64,000 nt of DNA from an uncultured Thermofilaceae archaeon (lineage in GTDB: Archaea; Thermoproteota; Thermoprotei; Thermofilales; Thermofilaceae), in contig CALHPJ010000013.1 in NCBI GenBank assembly GCA_938036345.1, forward strand, positions 62,001 through 126,000, written 5' to 3'. The position numbers and the translations under genes were made by a program. Below, in pieces: positions 41,566-49,844 of this stretch (positions within the stretch are counted from its first letter, which is position 1; each line of letters begins with the position of its first letter). The notes under the pieces are model-generated. The model had not been told where the DNA came from. It searched no databases and saw only the letters and a list, made by a program, of their open reading frames with translations.

Positions 41566-42315
41566 ATGCTAGAACTCTCCAAACACGCGCTTGCGAAGAA
41601 ACCGTACCATGTACTGGCTAAGCCGGGAGAGATTTCGGAGAAAGTCCTGGTGGTCGGTGATCCGGGGCGCGCGGACCTGATAGCCCGAGAACTGCTGAGT
41701 GATGCCAGATTGGTGAACCTCCACAGGGGCTTTAACACGTACACGGGCTTCTTCAAAGGTACTAGGGTCACTGTAGCTACGCACGGTATCGGTGGACCCT
41801 CGGCGGCAATCGTTGTTGAGGAACTCAAGATGCTGGGCGCGAAGCTCATCGTCAGGCTTGGAACGTGCGGAGGTCTTACAAGGAAAGTGAGCCTGGGCGA
41901 TACGGTAGTCGCGCTCGCCGCTTTGCACAACCCCGGGGGCACGGTAGCCATGTACGCCCCAGGTGTCTCCTACCCTGCAGTAGCAGATCCAGAGGTAGTG
42001 CTGGAACTCGAAAGGGCTCTTAAGGAGGAGGGGTTGAACGTGCATAGAGGAGTTGTAGCGTCCAGCGACGCCTTCCACGCCGAGGAAGCCAACCTACCTT
42101 TGTGGAGCGGGTTAGGGGCTCTAGCGGTTGAAATGGAGTGCGCCACAGTATTCACGGTGGCCAGGTTAAGGGGGTTGAAGGTGGGGGCCGCACTCATAGT
42201 CATAGACAACCTTGCAACCGGCGAGTTCATGGAGGCGGGGGCTGAGAAGAGGAGAGAGCTTGAGCTGAGAGCTGCTAAAGGGGTTTTGGAGGCGCTCTGC
42301 AGGCTTCAAGCTTAA
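41566..42315 (+). CDS. Nucleoside phosphorylase (uridine/purine nucleoside phosphorylase family)
   Basis: 249 residues. VLVVGDPGRADLIARELL (phosphate-binding GDPGR), GIGGPSAAIVVEEL, IVRLGTCGGLTRKVSLGD, and VEMECATVFTVARLRG (ribose-binding EMEx) are the PNP/UDP family motifs. GGTGGGA lies just before the ATG. The enzyme splits nucleosides with phosphate to base and ribose-1-phosphate. An ECF S component starts 69 bp downstream on the same strand, so nucleoside salvage with uptake is a reasonable guess. Confidence 0.9.
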   Translation: MLELSKHALAKKPYHVLAKPGEISEKVLVVGDPGRADLIARELLSDARLVNLHRGFNTYTGFFKGTRVTVATHGIGGPSAAIVVEELKMLGAKLIVRLGTCGGLTRKVSLGDTVVALAALHNPGGTVAMYAPGVSYPAVADPEVVLELERALKEEGLNVHRGVVASSDAFHAEEANLPLWSGLGALAVEMECATVFTVARLRGLKVGAALIVIDNLATGEFMEAGAEKRRELELRAAKGVLEALCRLQA

Positions 42316-42332
42316 AGCTTTTTAGTTTTAAC

Positions 42333-42350
42333 TGTTTAAATGGTTAAACA
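42333..42350 (+). promoter_or_regulatory. Inverted repeat upstream of an ECF S-component gene
   Basis: TGTTTAA (42333-42339), ATGG, TTAAACA (42344-42350): perfect 7-bp arms. A TATA-like TTAAAA (about 42357-42362) follows, 26 nt before the GTG at 42385. The core GGTTAAAC (42342-42349) is shared with the palindrome at 28351. Confidence 0.45.
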
Positions 42351-42384
42351 TCAATGTTAAAAGCGGTTTTCAGCAAGATACCGC

Positions 42385-43188
42385 GTGAAAGCGCGAACCC
42401 GGTCGAAGCTCGTTGCGTTTACGAGCCTAGGAGCCGCCCTGTACTCCATCGGCTCGTACGCAACAGCCTATATCCAGAGCCCCTGGGGCCTGGGCCAGTT
42501 TAGGCCAGCGGTAGTCATCCCAAGTATCTTTGCGCTGCTTTTAGGGCCGGCTGTCGGGGGGCTGAGCGCAGCTATCGGTACGCTGATTGCGGATTCGGTG
42601 AAGCACGCCACGTTGTACATTCCAAGCTTAGTGGCAGCGGTGCCTTCAAACTTCTTAGCCTTCTACCTGTTCGGGAAGCTGCTTCAAGGAAAGTTCCGAT
42701 GGCCCAGGTTTATAGCAGCCTCGGTGCTAGCGCTCGGTATCGGGAACGCCCTATGCGCAGTCCTCTACGCCCTGTACCAGGCGACTATAGGCGTCATACC
42801 GATCGGGCTTTTGCCAGGGCTCAGCATTGGGTTAACCGTCTGGTGGTTCTCAACCATGCTCCCCTTCCAGTTACTCGTGGTTCCGCCGGTACTAAGGGCC
42901 TTAGCCAAGTCGGTTCCCAACCTCGTACCCCAGGATGTAATCAGGGAGTGCCTCGAGGGGGTTACACCTAAGTCCAAGCTGGTGATCACTCTCCTGTTAA
43001 CCGGGTGCCTGGCGGTAGGAGTTGCAGCGCTAACGGTTTTCTCGCGGGAGGTTGCTTCGTTCTTCGTTGGAGCTCTGCGGCCCGATAGGAGAGAGGCCGT
43101 CAAATCGCTAATCGCATTTATGTTCTCGGTAACCGGGGCGGCGCTTCTAGCAACCGGTTCCGTGCTAGCAGTAGCCAGGCGCGCATGA
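42385..43188 (+). CDS. ECF transporter S component (third)
   Basis: 267 residues. AFTSLGAALYSIGSYATAYIQSPWGLGQFRPAVVIPSIFALLLGPAVGGLSAAIGTLIADSVKHA is the ordinary S-component fold: FRP, GPxVGGxxAxxGxLIAD. Six or so helices plus a later Ser/Phe-rich pair. It has no A/T genes beside it and lies just after a nucleoside phosphorylase. By position a nucleoside-type substrate is possible; this is inference. Confidence 0.75.
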   Translation: MKARTRSKLVAFTSLGAALYSIGSYATAYIQSPWGLGQFRPAVVIPSIFALLLGPAVGGLSAAIGTLIADSVKHATLYIPSLVAAVPSNFLAFYLFGKLLQGKFRWPRFIAASVLALGIGNALCAVLYALYQATIGVIPIGLLPGLSIGLTVWWFSTMLPFQLLVVPPVLRALAKSVPNLVPQDVIRECLEGVTPKSKLVITLLLTGCLAVGVAALTVFSREVASFFVGALRPDRREAVKSLIAFMFSVTGAALLATGSVLAVARRA

Positions 43189-43204
43189 GGAAGGAAAACT
43201 GGCT

Positions 43205-45091
43205 TTAATACGGTAGTAACCAGATGGACCTGCTGAGCAGCTGCATTATCATTAGGAAGGCTGAGACTATGCTATCGCCGAGCCATAAACCCATAGCTAC
43301 GTACCCTCTATTCTCGTTCCACCACTGCTCCCCCGCGTACTTTGCTATGAAGTTCGAGATTAGCGAGCCGGCGAAGTAAGCTAAAGCTGTGTGTATCGGT
43401 AGCAGCATGCCGCTCATGAACGCTACAGGCAGCGAGAAGTCGTGCAAGAGGAGATCGGAAACGAGGTACATTGCTGTTGAGAGGCCGAAGCCCATCGCCA
43501 TCCAGTTCCTCCGGAAAAGGTAACCTGTCCAAAGCCAGGACTGCCAGCGCCAGAAGTTCATCGCTTCCACTGGCCACCCCGATAAGGTGTACGGGTAGGC
43601 GTGGCCGGGTATAGGGAAGAGGTACCAGAATAGTGCGACGAACGCGAAGCTCCCCACCAACCCTAGAAACGCCAGCACGAAGTAAGCCTTAGTATACTCC
43701 CTTATGTCTGCCCCGACCATCGTGGCCTGCAGCAGCTGCTGCGCGACACCCGAACCCCCCGTGAACAGCATCGCGTCTGGGGAGACAAACCAAATGCTTA
43801 ATGCCCTGTAACCGCTGAAGTATATTAAAGCCTCGCGAAGATAGGGTATATTCACTGTTGTTAAAATACCAGCCGCGTGTGTCTGTAGCAGAGTGATGAG
43901 AAGCGAAATCCCCATGGTGAAGAGAAGAAGTGTATGTATCGGAAAACCTGGCGCCAGCGACTCTACAAAGGCTATCGATAGCAAAGTTATCAGCAGGTAG
44001 GCGGCTAGCAGGTACTTAGAGTTCAGCCACTTGATGCCGGTGCTGCCCGAAAGCCCCTTAGTGATGCCGGAAAACGCGCGGATCACCACCTTGTACCTAA
44101 CTACTAAGGGAAGTAGCGCCGCCGCGAGACCCCAGCCCAGCGTGAAGCTGTTCCAGAAGTAAACGGTTGACATGTTGAAGTTCCAGAGTATCCCTCTGCC
44201 TGGTTGCCATTTCGCCTCAGCTGGCCATAAATTGTTGGCTGTTACGTAGTAGTTGCCGAACACCGATATCGCTAGAGAGGCGGCGAACTGGAGGGCCGTA
44301 TACCTAAGCGGAAGGATGAAACCGACTACATAGCTCATGAAGTCCGTTGTGAAGGCAAAAGCCGCTCCAGGCGTCACGTTCTCCACCAAGCTCGTGAAGT
44401 CCACCATCATGCGAGGGACTAGCGGGTACCTGAAGATAGTTGATAAACCGCTTGTCATGAAACCGTATAGCGCGCCGATGATTATAGCTAGCGAGATTGT
44501 TCGAATCCTAGTCGGCTCCCGCTCTCCAAAAGCGATCATCATCCTGGCGTCCCACGATGCCCACGGAAACGCCAACCGCTCCTCTCTGACGTAGATGCTG
44601 TAGGATATTAGGCCGAGTATGTAGTTCGCGGTCACGACTAAGGCGAAAGGTATTACTATCGTGGCGAATATTGGCTGAAGCCATGCTTTGTCGAAGAAGG
44701 TTCTAAGAACCGATACCCGAATGAAGTCCTCTTTGATAGGTGAGAAGAACGGCGGAACCTCCTCCTGGAGGCCAAACAATTTGGCTATCTCGGAGTTGGC
44801 GAAATATGCATTCCGCAGCATGTAGGCGAAATAGTACCCAGTGTACATCAAGCCCGCGGAGTCTATCATCCTTAGCGCAAAGATCTCGCTCTTCGTTAAA
44901 GGTGAGCCTGTTCTCGCCGTTAGCCAGACTAGGATCAGTATAATCGCCCAAGCGTTTAATCCAGCTATACCCCAGAGGCCGCTTGTAAGCCAGTTGTAGA
45001 TCAGGACGGGGTGTAAAACAGCCACTATGAACAAGTACATCAGGATAACACGCCAGGAGAGCATCCTTCCACTCTCTTTGCTTAAAGACAC
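43205..45091 (-). CDS. Large OPT-like multi-helix membrane protein (first of two)
   Basis: 628 residues from GTG, about 14-16 hydrophobic segments. Segments such as FYWLFPIPGHAYPYTLSGWPVEAMNF, with GYVAMGLWLGDSIVSAFLMI at the end, resemble the OPT/DUF6785-type families of the oligopeptide transporter superfamily. No ATPase motif. It starts 6 bp after the stop of the M28-FtsX gene, so it is cotranscribed. It probably imports peptides or a related metabolite; the exact substrate is unknown. Confidence 0.68.
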   Translation of the reverse strand: MSLSKESGRMLSWRVILMYLFIVAVLHPVLIYNWLTSGLWGIAGLNAWAIILILVWLTARTGSPLTKSEIFALRMIDSAGLMYTGYYFAYMLRNAYFANSEIAKLFGLQEEVPPFFSPIKEDFIRVSVLRTFFDKAWLQPIFATIVIPFALVVTANYILGLISYSIYVREERLAFPWASWDARMMIAFGEREPTRIRTISLAIIIGALYGFMTSGLSTIFRYPLVPRMMVDFTSLVENVTPGAAFAFTTDFMSYVVGFILPLRYTALQFAASLAISVFGNYYVTANNLWPAEAKWQPGRGILWNFNMSTVYFWNSFTLGWGLAAALLPLVVRYKVVIRAFSGITKGLSGSTGIKWLNSKYLLAAYLLITLLSIAFVESLAPGFPIHTLLLFTMGISLLITLLQTHAAGILTTVNIPYLREALIYFSGYRALSIWFVSPDAMLFTGGSGVAQQLLQATMVGADIREYTKAYFVLAFLGLVGSFAFVALFWYLFPIPGHAYPYTLSGWPVEAMNFWRWQSWLWTGYLFRRNWMAMGFGLSTAMYLVSDLLLHDFSLPVAFMSGMLLPIHTALAYFAGSLISNFIAKYAGEQWWNENRGYVAMGLWLGDSIVSAFLMIMQLLSRSIWLLPY

Positions 45092-45097
45092 CTCGTT

Positions 45098-48000
45098 TCA
45101 CCTCGGTCCTGCAACCGCCCCCTTCTTGACGTACTTCTCTTTTTCGGCCGGGGACAACGCCCTCCAAGCGAGGAACTGCTTGCGAAGCTCGCCTATGAGC
45201 GCCCTGCTTGTAGTTACCCATATGGATTCAGGACCCTGCTGCCTTCTCAGCACGACGTCAAACAGGTACCTATCCGCCTGGGTGACTCTAGCGAGTATGT
45301 TCATATCCTGTATTATTCCCGCGTCGAAAGGCGCCATGTGGAGCCTTGCGCTCAGTGTGTAACCCCTATCATCCTTCCCCAGCTGAGGTGGGGATAGGAG
45401 CATGAAAACCCTGGACCTTTCCCGCTCGGAGCTGTAAGCCTCAAGGTACTCGCTGATGAACACGAGCAACCCTATGGCTTCGTCGCGCGTAGCCATGAAC
45501 GGCATCCTCACCTGCCAGCTACCGGCTCTGGGCTTAGTCTCGATGGCCCACGACCTTAACAGTGATGGAGTGGCTAACCGCGAAGCTCTAGATGCTGGAT
45601 AGAGGGTTGAGAGAACCACCGTGGCCATTATAACCCCTATAACTACGATTACGACTCCAGACGAAACATTAGGCACCAAACCCGCTGGGAAAGCGCGCAG
45701 GTTCCACGCGGCGAATAACGCGCTAGCGCCCACTATGTAGCCGAGGTAGGCGCCCAGGAATGCTAGCGTAGCGCCCTCCATGATAAATACAATATCTATG
45801 TGCGCTGGCGCTGCGCCAACGGTTGCAAGCGTGTGTATCTCCCTACGTCTTTCGTATACCGCACCTAGCATGGTTATGAGCATCGTTAACGCGGAGAGAA
45901 CCAGGGGGACCGCGACATTCTCAAAGCCGCCCATAGCATAGATATCCCTCTTAGCTATGAGCTGCGCAGCGCCGCCTTTAACGCCGTACGAGGTATCAAA
46001 CGGCAGGAACGCGGCTATTTCGTACGCCTTTGCCAGCATGTAATCCTCGTCAACCCGGGACTCAGTACTGACTCTTATGACGTTCGGTTGAGCGTTTAAG
46101 TAGTAGAGCGCGAAGTTGTAGGGGACGATAATCACTGTATCCAAGTCCAGGGGGGAGTAGGTAGCAGCTAAACCGGTGGCTATCGGGTCGGGCGGCGTTA
46201 TGGGCGACCCGTCTAAATCCCTGGAAAGAACCGCGGACGCTATCTGCTTGTCAAGCAGCCCCACTACTGTCATGTTGATCCCGTAGATGCTTATCTCGCT
46301 CCCTAGGCCGACTGGATACCCGAGCACCGCGCTAAGCCTCTCAGCCAGCGACTTTGTCATGATAACCGAATAGGTGGCGGCAGGCGTGAAGTAGTAACCC
46401 TCCAGAGCGCGTTCGAGGAGCTTGGACTCCTCCGGCGTTAACGCTAGCATGCACCTTATGCCAGACCCGTTGGGCCCCCATGCCAGGAACAAGCTCTGCC
46501 CGGCGGGGTACAGCCACGCTCTGGGGTGCGCCTCGAACAAAGCACTGCCGTTGTCCAGCATGCTCGGCAGGATTTTCAGGTATATCTCGTGCATAGGCAT
46601 GTAGAGCTGTTGGAACGGGCGCCTTACCAAAACCCCCGTGTAGGGGGCTAGGCCGAGGTTCCTGCTGTAAAAGAAAAGTGACACGTTAACGGTGGTGAAG
46701 AGCACGAGGGCCATAACCGTGATTGTTATGGTGGTTAGTGTTAGCACTGTTCTCAGCGGGCGTTTCTTGAGGTTCTCTATACCCATGGATACGGCTGAGG
46801 GGAGTATGGACCCCCTTCTCACATCAGCTTTATGGAACCCGAGTATAGACGTGCTCAGCTCGGATATAGCCGTGTTGAACTCGTCGCTTACTGTATAGAT
46901 GACGAGCGCCAGGAAGAGGATGACGGAGACCCCGCTTACTAGCATCCAAACGTTGTTCGAAATAGTGTAACCGGGGTGCACAATAGCTACTGCCGCGTTG
47001 GCCGCTATCAGCACTGCTAGAGCATAAAGGGTCTGCTTTTTCCCGGAGGCTACCCTGCCCATGAACCTGCTGGCTAGAAGCGCGAAAGCTACCGAGAGGA
47101 AGAAGAAGAACACCGCAGTTTGGGAGACGTCGTATAGAAGGGAGATGGACGAGTCGTAGGAACCGATAACGAACTGCCAAGCCGCTAGGACGTACTTCAC
47201 AAAGGTGCTTCTACTGCCTCTATCCAGAGCGGTTTTCGCCGCGTTTACATACTTCCTCATGGTATCTAAGTAGAGGAGCATCCTTGGGCTGCTCGTCATC
47301 CTGCTCTCTAGGAAACCCCCTCTGTACTCAGCTAGCCAGTACGTGTTCAATACAGCGTCTATCACCGACAGTACCAGCGTCCTCCCCCAGGGTAGGATAT
47401 ACCCTTGGCCAGTCGGATTCGCTTCGCTAGCGTTGTTGAGCACAGCTATGACCCTTCCTTGGCTCCTAACTAGCACTTCGACGGGAACACCCGGTTCTAC
47501 GAACACCATAGCCTCGGGCCAGGTTGCCAGGACATCTCTCCAAACAAGGTAGCTATGCGAGATGAAGCTGAGCGGCTCAAAGGATAAGCCTTGTGGACCG
47601 TACAGCAAAAGCGGATCGTAGAAGCCTATGAAGGCGATTGAGGAGCAGTTAAACACCGGGATGTACCTGTGGCCGCGGGGCACCTGTACCGTGAAGGCCC
47701 TCGCGTAGGCGCCAGCTTCTGCTAAGTAGCCGAGACCGCCCAACATGGGTGAGAGCAGAGGTGCAGCGATCGCACCCGCTGCGCCGAACAGCCCACCGAG
47801 CCTAAACACGCCGGTACCAAAGGGACCCGTGTCGGTAGCGCTCAACACTTCACCCGTTTTCGAGTCGATCACGTAAGCTTGAGCGTCGACAGCGGTTAGG
47901 GGCATAATGCTTTTCAGCTCAACCTTGCCGGTTTCATCCGGTTTAAGGACTAGCGTGAACCCGACCGGTGTATTTATCGACGCGGCCGTGACCGTAGTTC

Positions 48001-49723
48001 CGCTAACGGGGGAGGAGGCTGCGAATAAGCCTACAGTTGCACCCTGGACGGTGATGCTTTGGGATGATCCTACGGCGGCGGCAGGCTGGAAACCGACTGC
48101 TATGATCCCAGCCGCCCCGCTCATTATAGGGCTAACCGAAACGAAGATCAGAGAATCCCCGTGGGCATAGTCGTCGAACATGTTGGTCGTCTTATTGTAC
48201 TTGCCGAGTTGCAGCGTGACCGATACCAGCCCGTGGTCAACGGCTCCTATCCTCCTCGGGTAAAGCGAATAGGGTATTCTTTCCATGTTCAGCGAGTGGT
48301 AGATCACCGGTGTCAGTACAGTTAGTTGTCTGCGCAGGTTTTCTAAGCGTAGCTTCTCGAAGGTGTCCATGAAGGTCCACTGGTATTTCCGGAGCGCGTT
48401 GGTTGTTACGAACCCAAGCCCGCCTCCGTAACAGGCTTTGGTGAACACCTCGGCTTCGAAGTACCTTAAAAAGGGCTCGAAGGGGGGCGAGCTAGCAGCC
48501 CATGGAGGCCAAGTCCAACGAACACCGTCTATGAGGCGCGCTGGCTCCCCAGTTGAATTTTCGATACCCCTGATCAAGCTCACGATGCTGTTCATCCAGC
48601 CATCGTACTGCGGCAGGATGTCTCTGGGCCGGTTGTAGCCGTACATTGCTCCGGCAGCGTAAGCTGCAACCACGTCGCTATCGCTGGCGAGATCTAGCGT
48701 CATCATCATCTTTATCTTGCTTCCCAGCTCGCTGAAGTGGCTGTCAACGAACTCCCTAGCCCCAGCTAGCGCCTGGTAGTGGCCGGCGAAGGCCACTAGC
48801 CAAACAGTCCTCTGCGGAGGGCGTTCTCTCAGAAGGCGGGAGAACTCGAGAAGGAAGCTGACTCCAATCGCGTCTGTAGCTCCGGGAGAGAGCTGAGGGG
48901 TTATGGACCAGGAATCGTAGTATGCTCCTACGACGGCTACCTCCTCCCTTAGATCAGGGTTGGTGCCCTCAACGACGGCTACGATATTGGCTACTTTCCT
49001 CCTCTCCCATTTTACCTCCGAGTCGACCCATATTCTAAGTTCGCCGTGCACTTTCAAAAGCTCCCTAAGCTTGGCACCCGCACCTTTACTTACTAGAAGC
49101 CTGGGGAAATTCACAGGCACGCTAAGGACCTTCTGCAGTGCTTCGGTAGAGCTCGTATCATCTGGTTCGATGAAGATGGCGCCTTTAGCCTTAAACACAG
49201 CGGCGTATTTCCAGTACCATCGGTTATTGAATTCCAATAAAACAAATGCCCCCTCTACGTCTACCCCGTCAAAGTCCTCTAGCTCCCCCCTACCAACGTA
49301 AACCAGCCTATCCCCTGAAACCGGGCTAGTGTAGGGGCAAGGGTTAGCGTGGTTTGGCCATAAGGGGTAAGCGGGGTACTTCGCCAAACCCACCCCAGGT
49401 ATGTCAACGGATATGCTGGCGTCCTTCACTACGGGGATGGCAACTTCGAAGGGCTCTTCCCTGACAGTGAACCCGAGATCCCTCCAGTACCTTTTGATAT
49501 ACTCAGCTGCCTGGTAAAAACCCTCGTAGCCCGTGACTCTCGAACCCAAATTAGAAAAATAGTTAATATGTTGAAGCACCGCCTCGAGTTTAACCAGCCC
49601 GATGAGTTCAGAAAACGGGATCGAGCTACTGGGTTGAGCACTTATCAGATTAGCTGGCAGTGCTAATGCAGGCATTACCACCAGGAAGATAAGCAGCAAG
49701 CTTCTGGCCTTTTGAGTTAACAT
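45098..49723 (-). CDS. Giant fusion: M28-like pseudopeptidase ectodomain plus FtsX-type permease
   Basis: 1541 residues from ATG 49723 (TTG 49729 in frame; TATA 49753-49760). Numbered from the TTG: signal segment about 10-32; M28 aminopeptidase-like region about 40-360 with an inserted PA-like part. Zinc ligands are lost: VVGAYYDSW has Tyr270 for the first His, and the EE pair of GEE-x-GL is His-Tyr in FAGHYQALAG (317-318), while ATDAIG (Asp286) and TLDLASD (Asp346) stay. A long beta-rich region follows (about 480-850), then four helices (about 865-975) and an FtsX unit: SMGIENLKKRPLRTVLTLTT, and near 1290-1420 YERRREIHTLATVGAAPAHI and TLYPASRASR. A cytoplasmic tail of about 120 residues ends it. 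No ATPase is in the neighbourhood. Confidence 0.75.
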   Translation of the reverse strand: MLTQKARSLLLIFLVVMPALALPANLISAQPSSSIPFSELIGLVKLEAVLQHINYFSNLGSRVTGYEGFYQAAEYIKRYWRDLGFTVREEPFEVAIPVVKDASISVDIPGVGLAKYPAYPLWPNHANPCPYTSPVSGDRLVYVGRGELEDFDGVDVEGAFVLLEFNNRWYWKYAAVFKAKGAIFIEPDDTSSTEALQKVLSVPVNFPRLLVSKGAGAKLRELLKVHGELRIWVDSEVKWERRKVANIVAVVEGTNPDLREEVAVVGAYYDSWSITPQLSPGATDAIGVSFLLEFSRLLRERPPQRTVWLVAFAGHYQALAGAREFVDSHFSELGSKIKMMMTLDLASDSDVVAAYAAGAMYGYNRPRDILPQYDGWMNSIVSLIRGIENSTGEPARLIDGVRWTWPPWAASSPPFEPFLRYFEAEVFTKACYGGGLGFVTTNALRKYQWTFMDTFEKLRLENLRRQLTVLTPVIYHSLNMERIPYSLYPRRIGAVDHGLVSVTLQLGKYNKTTNMFDDYAHGDSLIFVSVSPIMSGAAGIIAVGFQPAAAVGSSQSITVQGATVGLFAASSPVSGTTVTAASINTPVGFTLVLKPDETGKVELKSIMPLTAVDAQAYVIDSKTGEVLSATDTGPFGTGVFRLGGLFGAAGAIAAPLLSPMLGGLGYLAEAGAYARAFTVQVPRGHRYIPVFNCSSIAFIGFYDPLLLYGPQGLSFEPLSFISHSYLVWRDVLATWPEAMVFVEPGVPVEVLVRSQGRVIAVLNNASEANPTGQGYILPWGRTLVLSVIDAVLNTYWLAEYRGGFLESRMTSSPRMLLYLDTMRKYVNAAKTALDRGSRSTFVKYVLAAWQFVIGSYDSSISLLYDVSQTAVFFFFLSVAFALLASRFMGRVASGKKQTLYALAVLIAANAAVAIVHPGYTISNNVWMLVSGVSVILFLALVIYTVSDEFNTAISELSTSILGFHKADVRRGSILPSAVSMGIENLKKRPLRTVLTLTTITITVMALVLFTTVNVSLFFYSRNLGLAPYTGVLVRRPFQQLYMPMHEIYLKILPSMLDNGSALFEAHPRAWLYPAGQSLFLAWGPNGSGIRCMLALTPEESKLLERALEGYYFTPAATYSVIMTKSLAERLSAVLGYPVGLGSEISIYGINMTVVGLLDKQIASAVLSRDLDGSPITPPDPIATGLAATYSPLDLDTVIIVPYNFALYYLNAQPNVIRVSTESRVDEDYMLAKAYEIAAFLPFDTSYGVKGGAAQLIAKRDIYAMGGFENVAVPLVLSALTMLITMLGAVYERRREIHTLATVGAAPAHIDIVFIMEGATLAFLGAYLGYIVGASALFAAWNLRAFPAGLVPNVSSGVVIVVIGVIMATVVLSTLYPASRASRLATPSLLRSWAIETKPRAGSWQVRMPFMATRDEAIGLLVFISEYLEAYSSERERSRVFMLLSPPQLGKDDRGYTLSARLHMAPFDAGIIQDMNILARVTQADRYLFDVVLRRQQGPESIWVTTSRALIGELRKQFLAWRALSPAEKEKYVKKGAVAGPR

Positions 49724-49752
49724 CTCCAATCGATTTGGCGTAGGTTACCCCC

Positions 49753-49760
49753 TTATATAG
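49753..49760 (-). promoter_or_regulatory. TATA element of the M28-FtsX gene
   Basis: CTATATAA on the minus strand, 27 nt before TTG 49729 and 33 nt before ATG 49723; the AT-rich spacer between the two large genes holds this promoter. Confidence 0.5.
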
Positions 49761-49781
49761 TTTACTTCACTAAATTTTTAA

Positions 49782-49805
49782 GAAAAAACCTTTGATAAAC
49801 AAAGG
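49782..49805 (-). terminator. Hairpin-plus-U-tract terminator after the second OPT-like gene
   Basis: On the minus strand CCTTTG, TTTAT, CAAAGG (49805-49789) is followed by six T (49788-49783): a short stem and U run about 40 bp after the OPT-like stop. A further weak stem AATTACCT/AGGTAATT (49817-49845) straddles the stop codon. Confidence 0.45.
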
Positions 49806-49844
49806 CTGAATAAAATAATTACCTAAAGAAAAAATAAAGGTAAT

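Noticed and set aside
45098-49723. Active M28 aminopeptidase
   Set aside because: The first His ligand and the Glu-Glu pair are replaced (Tyr270, His317-Tyr318 counted from the TTG), so a catalytic di-zinc site cannot form in the usual way.
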